Assembly: GCA_910584245.1 (NCBI GenBank)
Contig: CAJTZF010000004.1
Span: 1 to 64,000, forward strand
Length of the DNA: 64,000 nt
Source: an uncultured Eubacterium sp.
Lineage (GTDB): Bacteria > Bacillota > Clostridia > Lachnospirales > Lachnospiraceae
Direction of reading: 5' to 3'
In this document: in pieces, positions 25,633-33,345 of the stretch
Numbering within the stretch: the first letter of the stretch is position 1
Layout: each line of letters begins with the position of its first letter
Translations under genes and position numbers: made by a program
Notes under the pieces: model-generated
What the model was told of the DNA's origin: nothing
What the model saw: only the letters and a program-made list of their open reading frames with translations
Databases searched by the model: none

Positions 25633-26608
25633 TACAGACAAAAATGGGGCTTGGAGTATTGGAAATGTCAAAATACCGGGGCGGATTTTATTAGCACCGA
25701 TGGCAGGCGTGACAGACTTGCCTTTCCGGCTCTTATGTAAGGAAAAGGGAGCGGATTTGGTCTATACGGAGATGGTGAGCGCGAAGGGGCTCTATTACAA
25801 TAGCAAGAACACGGAAGAGCTCATGGAAATCCGGGAGGAAGAACGCCCGGCGGCGCTGCAGCTATTTGGTTCCGACCCAGACATAATAAGCAGTATGGCG
25901 GCGCGTATTGAGCACAGAAATTTTGACATCCTGGATATCAATATGGGATGTCCGGTTCCCAAAGTGGTAAACAATGGCGAGGGATCCGCGTTGTTAAACA
26001 ATATCCCGCTGGCGGAGAAAATCATCCGTAAAACGGTGGACGCCATCGACAAGCCGGTGACAGTAAAAGTTCGAAAAGGTTTCCGGGACGGCGAGGAGCA
26101 GGCCGTGGACATGGCAAAAGCGGCGGAGGCGGCCGGAGCGGCGGCGGTAGAAGTGCACGGGCGGACACGGGAACAGTACTACAGTGGAAAAGCCGACTGG
26201 GATATTATACGGAGGGTCAAGGAGGCGGTTTCTATTCCCGTCATCGGAAACGGTGATATTTTTTGCGGAAGGGATGCTGTGAAAATGAGGGAGGAGACGG
26301 GCTGCGATGCAGTTATGGCAGGTCGCGGCGCCAGGGGGAATCCGTGGATTTTTGAACAGATCCGTCACTATATGAATACGGGCGAGGAGCTGCCGAAGCC
26401 AGATATGGCCGAACTTTTCCACATGATTATGCGCCACGCCGGCATGCAGATCCAATGGAAGGGAGAGATGCGCGGCATACGCGAAATGCGTACGCATATT
26501 GCGTGGTATACTTCGGGGTATCCCCATTCCGCGTCTATACGGCGCCGGGTTAATGAGATTGAGACGCTCGGGGATTTAGGGCGCATATTTAAAAATTTGG
26601 ACTGGTAG
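25625..26608 (+). CDS. dus: tRNA-dihydrouridine synthase
   Basis: A 327-residue flavoenzyme that reduces uridines in the D-loop of tRNA. The FMN-binding barrel starts at RILLAPMAGVTDLPFR, contains DINMGCPVPKV with the catalytic Cys, and continues with VKVRKGF, VHGRTREQYYSGKADW and VIGNGDIF. The MAGRGARGNPWIF strand binds the FMN phosphate. The pattern is the DusB type of Firmicutes. The start is GTG 25625, overlapping coaX by 8 nt, with AAGGAAGG 8 nt upstream. It ends the citrate synthase-coaX-dus cluster. Confidence 0.94.
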   Translation: MSSTDKNGAWSIGNVKIPGRILLAPMAGVTDLPFRLLCKEKGADLVYTEMVSAKGLYYNSKNTEELMEIREEERPAALQLFGSDPDIISSMAARIEHRNFDILDINMGCPVPKVVNNGEGSALLNNIPLAEKIIRKTVDAIDKPVTVKVRKGFRDGEEQAVDMAKAAEAAGAAAVEVHGRTREQYYSGKADWDIIRRVKEAVSIPVIGNGDIFCGRDAVKMREETGCDAVMAGRGARGNPWIFEQIRHYMNTGEELPKPDMAELFHMIMRHAGMQIQWKGEMRGIREMRTHIAWYTSGYPHSASIRRRVNEIETLGDLGRIFKNLDW

Positions 26609-26633
26609 GGCGAAAAGCCGCACGTCCATTTTT

Positions 26634-27523
26634 TTATTTCTGGAAATGCTTCCGGTACGAGGAGGGAGTTTCTTTCATAATCCGGAGAAAAATACGGTTA
26701 TAATAGCTGATGTTGTTGTATCCGCAAAGTGCGGCGACCTCCGCTATTTTTTTGTCGGTTTTTGACAAGTACTCGCAGCTTTTTGTAACGCGCTTCCGGT
26801 TAATATACTGAAAGGGGGTAAAGCCCGTAAATTGCTTAAACAGACGGCAGAAATGCCCCTCGCTGAGTCCGGCGTCCCGGGCAAGTGTTTTCAGGGAAAT
26901 CGTATCGGTAAAGTGGGCGGATATGGAATCAGCGCTTTTCATAAGTTGTGAATACATAGGAGAACGGGAATACTGGCTGTTTATATGTGATAAATGGCCG
27001 TTATAAAGGAGCTGCCAGATCACAAGCAGATTGCCCCGCAGTAAGGCTCGCAGTTTTCGATATCGGTGTGGAATTGTGAAAATATTTCGTTTAATTGCGC
27101 AAGGATCCTGCACTGCCACTCCGTATCGGGGTGGATGAAAAGCGGGCAGTTGGCGGCGCTGTACAGGATTGGTTTAAAATAGTGTTCACAGTAGGAAGGC
27201 GCGCAGTCCATAATCATTTCTTTGGAAAATACAATGGCATAGAAAGCGCATTCGTCTTGTGGGCCGCAGGCGCGCTCGGAGCTGTGAAGCATGTTTGGCG
27301 GTATAAAAACGGCATCGCCCTCTTGTAAAGAATAGACGGTATTTTCCACTTGCAGCGTCACCTTTCCTTTTTCCAAATAAAAGAATTCCATTTCAGAATG
27401 GCAATGAAGGTACAAGGCACATGCGATATTGGGAAGTACAACCGTGTGGTGAAGGGAAAAGGGACGGAGTTGCGTCTGGTGGTTTATTTTCTCAATAAAG
27501 CTTGTCGTGTCGCCGGATGCCAT
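26634..27523 (-). pseudogene. AraC-family regulator interrupted by a frameshift
   Basis: A cupin-AraC regulator in two frames. The N-terminal sensing part (27523 down to about 27047) has HCHSEMEFFYLEKGKVTLQV and GDAVFIPPNMLHSS, the sugar-binding cupin core. It stops early at CEPYCGAICL. The C-terminal DNA-binding part reads on in another frame from LLRGNLLVIWQLLYN to two helix-turn-helix units (LKTLARDAGLSEGHFCRLFKQ and IAEVAALCGYNNISYYNRIF). One missing base near 27045-27049 would restore a single protein of about 296 residues. AAAGGAGG precedes the ATG. It is divergent from the hemicellulase genes, which it would be expected to control. A sequencing error is possible. Confidence 0.8.
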
Positions 27524-27559
27524 ACGGATCCCTCCTTTGTTTTCTTTTTTGTTTCTATA

Positions 27560-27588
27560 ATGATATCATGCTTTCCCTTTTTGTTCAA
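27560..27588 (-). promoter_or_regulatory. promoter for the AraC-family regulator
   Basis: On the minus strand TTGAAC (27588-27583) and TATCAT (27565-27560) are spaced by 17 bp, about 37 nt before the regulator ATG. Confidence 0.55.
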
Positions 27589-27600
27589 TTCGATTCGATC

Positions 27601-27629
27601 AAAATAGTATTATTTTCCGATAAAATAGT
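27601..27629 (+). promoter_or_regulatory. candidate AraC operator: direct repeats spaced by 21 bp
   Basis: AAAATAGT occurs at 27601-27608 and again at 27622-27629, a spacing of 21 bp or two helical turns, each preceded by GAT. Direct half-sites with this spacing, located just upstream of the -10 at 27655, are typical of AraC-family activator sites. It lies between the divergent regulator and glycoside hydrolase genes. Confidence 0.45.
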
Positions 27630-27654
27630 TCAAGAAATATAGGAAAAAACACAA

Positions 27655-27660
27655 TATAAT
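27655..27660 (+). promoter_or_regulatory. -10 element of the hemicellulase gene
   Basis: A perfect TATAAT lies 68 nt before the ATG, but no acceptable -35 is found 16-18 bp upstream. This fits a promoter that depends on an activator, and the AraC-like direct repeats lie in the right place. Confidence 0.5.
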
Positions 27661-27727
27661 ATTATTTAGAATGAAAAAGAAACATAGATGCATGTGCGCG
27701 TCTGAGCGCGCAGAAATGAGGTGACGT

Positions 27728-30700
27728 ATGAAAACAAAGAAGTTATTTGCAGGTGTGCTAATTTTGCTGGCGCTGCTTGGAGTGGGATTGCTGGATTGCT
27801 GCGGCATCCGCATCTGGGCGGCGGAGCCAGCACCGGCAATCACGGCGGATTGCTCCGATATACAACGGGAAGTGGATCCGTGTATGTTCGGTTATATTCT
27901 TACCCCGAATTATGATGTGCCGGACAGCCGGCTGACGTTATTGGGATCGCTTCTAAACCGGGAAACGCTTCCCGTACAGAATTTTCAGGCAATCGGCGAT
28001 TTGGACGGCAGCTATTATACGTATGAGGGAAGTGTAAAGGAACGGCATCTGGAGGCGTTCCGGCGCGCGAAATCGTGTGGCTTTCAATGGTATATGCTTA
28101 TGGGCATGAATCCTTCGTGGGCGACGGCCAGCGGAAATCCGATGGATACAACGAAAAATGAGCCGCTGAAGACGGAGGAGCAGCTGGCGAACTTTAAACA
28201 GTATGTAAAGGATATCCTTCAATTTATGAAGGACAATGGCGCCAAGCCGGATTATGCGGATTTGACGAATGAGTACTGGACTGGTACCGAAGGGACGTAC
28301 CGCGTCGTGTGGGAGGCGCTGAGGGAAGTGTACCCGGATGACATTCCGGCAGTCGGGCCGGGAGGAGTTGGGTTTGACGGGATACCGGATTTTTATATCC
28401 CTTATGCGAGTGAGAATGATATTACGGTGGAAGGTCCTTCGTGGCACGCATTTTGGAAAGGTGATACATTTGCCACGTTTCTGCAGCTGACCAAGTGGGC
28501 GGACACCATTCGCCGTTTGCAGGAGGAATACCCGAAAGCGAACGGAAAATATGTTATATGGGAAGAGAATAATGCAGGAAGTACCAATCCGGCTGATTGG
28601 GCCAGAAGTATGTCGAATGTAATAAGGGTAGGCGTCGATAAAAATATAAAGGGCTGTATGGAATCCCAAAACTGGAACGGCATGAGTGATCTGATGACGA
28701 CAAACGTAAAACAGCAGAATCCGGCAGCACGCCGCCCTATTTGGTGGGTATACTACATGTTTTCCCAGATGTCAGGGGATTATGTCCAAGTTTCGACTAC
28801 GGGAAATACAGACTTTACCGGCGCAGTTTCCGTCGATAGAGAGGAGAAAACAGCCAAGATTATAGTGGCAAAGGATAAAACAGACGGGGATGTTTCGGTA
28901 TCGCTGACGAACATGCCGTTTGCGTTAGAGGATGTATCAGTTGATCTTTATAAAATAACGGAAATAGAAAATGATGGTCTGAAATATGAGATGAATATTC
29001 AGCCGAGGACAGTTGAGGGGCAGAATCTTTCTTTTGATATTCCAGATGCGGGAGCCGATGAAACCTATATGGCAATTGTCAAAACTGCCGAGGCAAAGCC
29101 CGGTTTCTTTGCGCAGATGACGCCGGACGACGGAGAGGTTGTCACAGGGATGCCGTCATTTTCCTGGTCAGCGTCTGCCGGTGCGGATACCTATACGCTT
29201 ACGATCTCAAAAAATAAAGATTTATCCAGTCCGGTTTTTGTAAAAGAAGGTGTGGCGGGAACTACATTTACATTGCCGCAGCCGCTGGAAAAAGGAATCG
29301 TTTATTACTGGGGAGTGACCGCTTCGAATAAAAATGGCAGCTCGCCGGTTTCACACAATGTAGTATATTCTTTTTTGACGGGAGACAGCGAAAAGGTACC
29401 GGGGCAGTTTGGTCCCTATATGCCTTCCGTAGGTGCAAAAAATGAGGACTTGAAGCCGGAATTGAAGTGGTCTGCCGCTTACCAGGTGGATTCCTACCAC
29501 GTAATTGTATCTAAAAATGAAGATTTTTCTGACCCGGTTATTGATAAACAGGGAGTTACAACAGTGCGCAGCACCGGACAATTTGGGCCGGCGTCCCAGG
29601 GGTACTATAAGATTAAGGAAGGATTGGAGCCGAAAACGACTTATTACTGGACGGTATATGCTGAGAATTCGGAGGGAGAGCGCCCGATGAACGGCGTGCT
29701 GCATTACTTCACAACGAAGGGAGAGGGTACCGCGCCAGAGGAATTTAACCTTACCTATCCTGAAAATGGAAAGTCCGATGTTCCGGGTAGAACAGAGTTG
29801 GCTTGGGAAGAGTCCGCGAATGCGTTTTTCTACCAGCTGGAAATCTCAGACCGGGAAGACATGTCAAATATAATTCTTCATAGGGATTATATGATCCATA
29901 ACCGGTATACGGTTGAGCAAAATGCATTGGAACCCGGCAAAACGTATTATTGGAGAGTGACGGCGTATACAAAGAAAAGAAAAGAGTATACCGAATGTGA
30001 GAATGGAGTGCGGTCATTTACCGTAGAGAAAACGCCGGATGCCCCTTTGCTCTATGCGGAACAGCCGGGAGAAGAAGACGGTACCGTTACTTTGTGGTTC
30101 CGGCCGAGCAATACGGCCGATTCCTATACGGTTTACTACGGAAAAGAAGAGGGTATTTATACAAGAAAAATAAGCGGCATCAAGGACCACTTTTATACGA
30201 TATCCGGTTTAAAAGGAGGCCAGACCTATTATTTTGCGGTAAAAGCAGTGAATTCGGCCGGCGAAAGCCCGATCTGGAATGTGCGGAAAGTAGCGCCAAA
30301 TGGAAATGGCGCGAACTGGACAGAAGAGGGCGAGGAGGGTGAGTATCTTCCTCCGGTGCAGGTGCAGCCGCCGGAGCCATCACAGACGCAGCCGCCTCAG
30401 GGGCCGTCTTCCGTACAAAATACAGCGCCTGTTTCGGTTTCATCAAGCCCTTCGATACCGGCCGCGGTAAAGAAACCAGCCAAGGCTGTCATAAAAAAGC
30501 TGGTTAGCAAAAAGAAACGTACGCTTCAGCTAACGTGGAAAAAGGCGGATGTAAGCGGTTACCAGGTTATGGTTGCGAATAATAGGAATATGAAAAAGGG
30601 AAGGAAAACATATTTTGTGCGCTCACAAAAGAAGACGTCGGTTACTATTTCTAAGCTGAAAAGCCGCAGCCGGTATTATGTCAGAATAAGGGCATACCGT

Positions 30701-30763
30701 ACCGCGGGCGGCAAAAAGATATACGGAAGCTGGAGCCGCGTGCGGAAGATCCGCATCAAATAG
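27728..30763 (+). CDS. secreted multidomain glycoside hydrolase, clan GH-A (GH39-like)
   Basis: A 1011-residue exported protein. Residues 1-31 are a signal peptide (KKLF then a hydrophobic run ending at AAEPAP). Residues about 40-450 form a (beta/alpha)8-type catalytic domain with the acid/base pair in DLTNEYW (Asn-Glu, Glu182) and the likely nucleophile in YVIWEENN (Glu279), the GH-A spacing seen in GH39. Four fibronectin-III-like modules follow (about 455-870), each with the pattern YYWxVTAxNxxG. A Pro/Gln/Ser linker then leads to a lysine-rich FN3-like end module (about 925-1011) shared with the next two proteins, perhaps a cell-surface anchor. Substrate probably xylan or arabinan side chains, judged from the GH43 neighbours; inference only. 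Confidence 0.8.
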   Translation: MKTKKLFAGVLILLALLGVGLLDCCGIRIWAAEPAPAITADCSDIQREVDPCMFGYILTPNYDVPDSRLTLLGSLLNRETLPVQNFQAIGDLDGSYYTYEGSVKERHLEAFRRAKSCGFQWYMLMGMNPSWATASGNPMDTTKNEPLKTEEQLANFKQYVKDILQFMKDNGAKPDYADLTNEYWTGTEGTYRVVWEALREVYPDDIPAVGPGGVGFDGIPDFYIPYASENDITVEGPSWHAFWKGDTFATFLQLTKWADTIRRLQEEYPKANGKYVIWEENNAGSTNPADWARSMSNVIRVGVDKNIKGCMESQNWNGMSDLMTTNVKQQNPAARRPIWWVYYMFSQMSGDYVQVSTTGNTDFTGAVSVDREEKTAKIIVAKDKTDGDVSVSLTNMPFALEDVSVDLYKITEIENDGLKYEMNIQPRTVEGQNLSFDIPDAGADETYMAIVKTAEAKPGFFAQMTPDDGEVVTGMPSFSWSASAGADTYTLTISKNKDLSSPVFVKEGVAGTTFTLPQPLEKGIVYYWGVTASNKNGSSPVSHNVVYSFLTGDSEKVPGQFGPYMPSVGAKNEDLKPELKWSAAYQVDSYHVIVSKNEDFSDPVIDKQGVTTVRSTGQFGPASQGYYKIKEGLEPKTTYYWTVYAENSEGERPMNGVLHYFTTKGEGTAPEEFNLTYPENGKSDVPGRTELAWEESANAFFYQLEISDREDMSNIILHRDYMIHNRYTVEQNALEPGKTYYWRVTAYTKKRKEYTECENGVRSFTVEKTPDAPLLYAEQPGEEDGTVTLWFRPSNTADSYTVYYGKEEGIYTRKISGIKDHFYTISGLKGGQTYYFAVKAVNSAGESPIWNVRKVAPNGNGANWTEEGEEGEYLPPVQVQPPEPSQTQPPQGPSSVQNTAPVSVSSSPSIPAAVKKPAKAVIKKLVSKKKRTLQLTWKKADVSGYQVMVANNRNMKKGRKTYFVRSQKKTSVTISKLKSRSRYYVRIRAYRTAGGKKIYGSWSRVRKIRIK

Positions 30764-30808
30764 CAGGATATCCGTTCCTTCTGGCAGTTTTAGATGTAAA
30801 CGGGACAG

Positions 30809-30837
30809 TTGACAACAGATTGTGCATATGATATAAT
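30809..30837 (+). promoter_or_regulatory. consensus sigma-A promoter before the first GH43 gene
   Basis: TTGACA (30809-30814) and TATAAT (30832-30837) are both perfect, with a 17-bp spacer, 72 nt before the ATG at 30909. This is one of the strongest promoters in the window and suggests high expression independent of the upstream gene. Confidence 0.8.
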
Positions 30838-30908
30838 AGACGGACACAGAGGTGCACGAGATTTATAATATTTGCACAATGTTTTCTATTATGACAGGAG
30901 GAACGAGT

Positions 30909-33224
30909 ATGAAACTTAAAAAGAGAGTAGCAAAGCTGACAGCAGCCGGATTGGCGTTGTCTATGGCAGCTTCGCTGACAGCAAGTCCTGCGGCAGGCGC
31001 AGCTGGCGAGGTAAATTATAAGTATCAAGACGCTTATACTTATGCGTACGAAAGCCAAGTAGTCGCTTACAAAGATGGTGTGAAGCAGCCGGACGCTGAA
31101 ATCAAAGTATACAGCGGAGAGGATGACGACCCATTTACACCAGAGACAGAGCAGGCATGGGATGCGCCGCAGCTTGAGCTGACACCTGGCCTGGCTTATA
31201 CGACAAAGGATGGCAAAGTAAATGAAATTACCAGTATGCTGACAAACTGGAATTTCTGTGCGGACCCAACAGCTATAGACAATAGCGATGTGGACGGCAA
31301 ATTGTATGTCTATGGAACGACAGAGGGAATTGACTACAAGAATGGTGAACTGGCCCAAAACGGATATAATAACCATTCTCTTACGATCATGTCTACGAAG
31401 GACATGGTGAACTGGACAGATGAAGGATTTATGGATAACCGGAATCTGCAGAATTTAACCGAAGATGAATTAAATGCTTACGAAGAAGGAATCCAAGACT
31501 TAAGCACGAGTAAGAAAGAGGAAGCACGGGTAGAAGATGGAATTGTGACCGGATGGGGTGTTAAAGCATGGGCGCCGTCTGGTTTGAAGATGGACGTGGA
31601 TGGCGATGGCAAGGATGAATATTATTTGTTCTATACGAACGGCGGCGCTGTCGGTTACGTTCAGGGTGATTCCCCGACCGGTCCGTGGCATGACTTAAAT
31701 GTAGATCAGGATAAGCTTGATAAAGGCAGCTATGGCACTTACGCTTTACTGTCGAGGGAAAGAACACCAAATTGTAAAGATGTCGTATGGTGTTTTGACC
31801 CAGCAGTGCTTGCAGACGACAAAGGGGATGCCTATGTATACTTTGGCGGTGGTGTGCCGACCGGACAGAATGCTCACCCAAAGACCGGACGTGTAGTGAA
31901 GATCAAGTTTAATCCTTTGACGAAAGCGGTTGAGCTGGATGGTGATCCGCAGGAAATGGATGCGTTCTATTTATTTGAAGACAGCGAAATAAATCAGTTT
32001 AATGGGAAATATTTCTATTCCTATTGTACGAATTTTCAAGTTCCAGGTTCTGTGAAGGCTCCGGGGGCACTTGGACCGATCGGCTCCGGACAGATCGCAT
32101 GCTATGTATCGGATGATCCGATGAATATTACTTTTGACCCTGAGACTCAGGATAGCACGGACAATTTGAAATATTTAGGATCCATTTTGAATAACCCAAG
32201 TTCCATCTATGGAAAATCCTATAATAACCATCACCACATGCTTACGTTCAAAGGCCATGAGTATATCACATACCACTCGACGGCGCTTGAGAACATGCTG
32301 TATCACACGGCAAAGGACTACAGATGTCTGCATGTAGATGAGATCGAAGTAGACAAAGATACGGATGAGATCAAAATTGAGCCGACCTACAAAGGCGCTT
32401 CCCAGATTGAGAACTTTAACCCATATGAGAAGATCAACGCGACGACGACTTCTTACAGTGCTGGTGTGAAGTCAGCGAAATCGGATGCTTTAAAGGCAAT
32501 GGTTCTTGACAAAATTCACACAGGTGACTGGACGCGCATCAGCGGTGTGGACTTTGGGGCAAATGGTGTGGCAAAGGTAGCTGCTGAGTTTTCATCCAAT
32601 ACAGATAACGGTGCGATTGAAGTATTTGTAGATGACCCGACTGTTGCATCAAACAAGATTGCTACGATGAGTGTGAAGAACACAGGATATGAGACATACG
32701 AGGAAGTACAGACCGATATCGCAGGCGATGTGACAGGTGTACATGACGTATACTTTGTATTCCGTGGTTCCGATTACCGCGTAGCTTCCTGGAGTTTTGC
32801 AGAGAAACAGGATGCACCGGTTACACCGACACCGGATCCTTCTAACCAGGCTACAAATCCTCCGGCTGCAACGATTACACCATCGGCAGTTCCTTCCGCA
32901 ACCGTTACACCAAATGACGACAAAAAGGTGACTGTTGCGAAGCCTGCGATTAAGAGTGTAAAAAATGTCAAAGGAAAGAAAATTGCTGTTACACTTAAAA
33001 AGAAAGTAAGTGGAGCAAATGGATATGAAATCCGTTATTCGTTGAAGAAGAATATGAAGTCGGCGAAGAAAGTTACACTTAAGAAAGCTAGTGCATTGAA
33101 GGCTACGATTAAAGGACTTAAGAAGAAGACCTATTATGTACAGGCGAGAGCTTACAAGACGGTTGACGGCAAAAAGACTTACAGTGCATGGAGCAGTAAA
33201 AAGAGTGTAAAGGTTAAGAAATAA
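30909..33224 (+). CDS. secreted GH43 glycosidase with CBM6 and lysine-rich C-terminal module (copy 1)
   Basis: A 771-residue exported enzyme. The signal peptide ends near SPAAGAAGE. The five-bladed GH43 domain (about 100-490) shows the catalytic base in NFCADPTAI (Asp119), the second Asp in WCFDPAVL and the acid Glu in EDSEINQFNGKYF. GH43 members act on xylo- or arabino-oligosaccharides. Residues about 510-650 are a CBM6-like sugar-binding domain (DWTRISGVDFG, AIEVFVDDP, VHDVYFVFRGSDYR). A Pro/Thr linker and the lysine-rich FN3-like module (about 680-771) end the chain. ATG 30909 has AGGAGG 7 nt upstream. It is highly similar along its length to the following gene, a tandem duplication. The exact substrate is not determined. 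Confidence 0.88.
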   Translation: MKLKKRVAKLTAAGLALSMAASLTASPAAGAAGEVNYKYQDAYTYAYESQVVAYKDGVKQPDAEIKVYSGEDDDPFTPETEQAWDAPQLELTPGLAYTTKDGKVNEITSMLTNWNFCADPTAIDNSDVDGKLYVYGTTEGIDYKNGELAQNGYNNHSLTIMSTKDMVNWTDEGFMDNRNLQNLTEDELNAYEEGIQDLSTSKKEEARVEDGIVTGWGVKAWAPSGLKMDVDGDGKDEYYLFYTNGGAVGYVQGDSPTGPWHDLNVDQDKLDKGSYGTYALLSRERTPNCKDVVWCFDPAVLADDKGDAYVYFGGGVPTGQNAHPKTGRVVKIKFNPLTKAVELDGDPQEMDAFYLFEDSEINQFNGKYFYSYCTNFQVPGSVKAPGALGPIGSGQIACYVSDDPMNITFDPETQDSTDNLKYLGSILNNPSSIYGKSYNNHHHMLTFKGHEYITYHSTALENMLYHTAKDYRCLHVDEIEVDKDTDEIKIEPTYKGASQIENFNPYEKINATTTSYSAGVKSAKSDALKAMVLDKIHTGDWTRISGVDFGANGVAKVAAEFSSNTDNGAIEVFVDDPTVASNKIATMSVKNTGYETYEEVQTDIAGDVTGVHDVYFVFRGSDYRVASWSFAEKQDAPVTPTPDPSNQATNPPAATITPSAVPSATVTPNDDKKVTVAKPAIKSVKNVKGKKIAVTLKKKVSGANGYEIRYSLKKNMKSAKKVTLKKASALKATIKGLKKKTYYVQARAYKTVDGKKTYSAWSSKKSVKVKK

Positions 33225-33267
33225 TAGCGTATGGCTGTCTGAACCGTGCATGAATACACAAGCCAAG

Positions 33268-33299
33268 GCGGCAAGGGAATCCCTTGCCGCTTTTTGTTT
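33268..33299 (+). terminator. Rho-independent terminator after the first GH43 gene
   Basis: GCGGCAAGGG (33268-33277) and CCCTTGCCGC (33281-33290) form a perfect 10-bp stem with loop AAT, followed directly by TTTTTGTTT. The two GH43 genes are therefore separate transcription units. Confidence 0.92.
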
Positions 33300-33321
33300 C
33301 AATGTGGACAATAGGTATATT
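33294..33321 (+). promoter_or_regulatory. possible promoter for the second GH43 gene
   Basis: TTGTTT (33294-33299) and TATATT (33316-33321) are spaced by 16 bp, directly after the terminator. The -35 is weak; the assignment rests mainly on the need for a promoter after the strong terminator. Confidence 0.4.
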
Positions 33322-33345
33322 AGAATTAGGAGGAGAAGAATTAGC

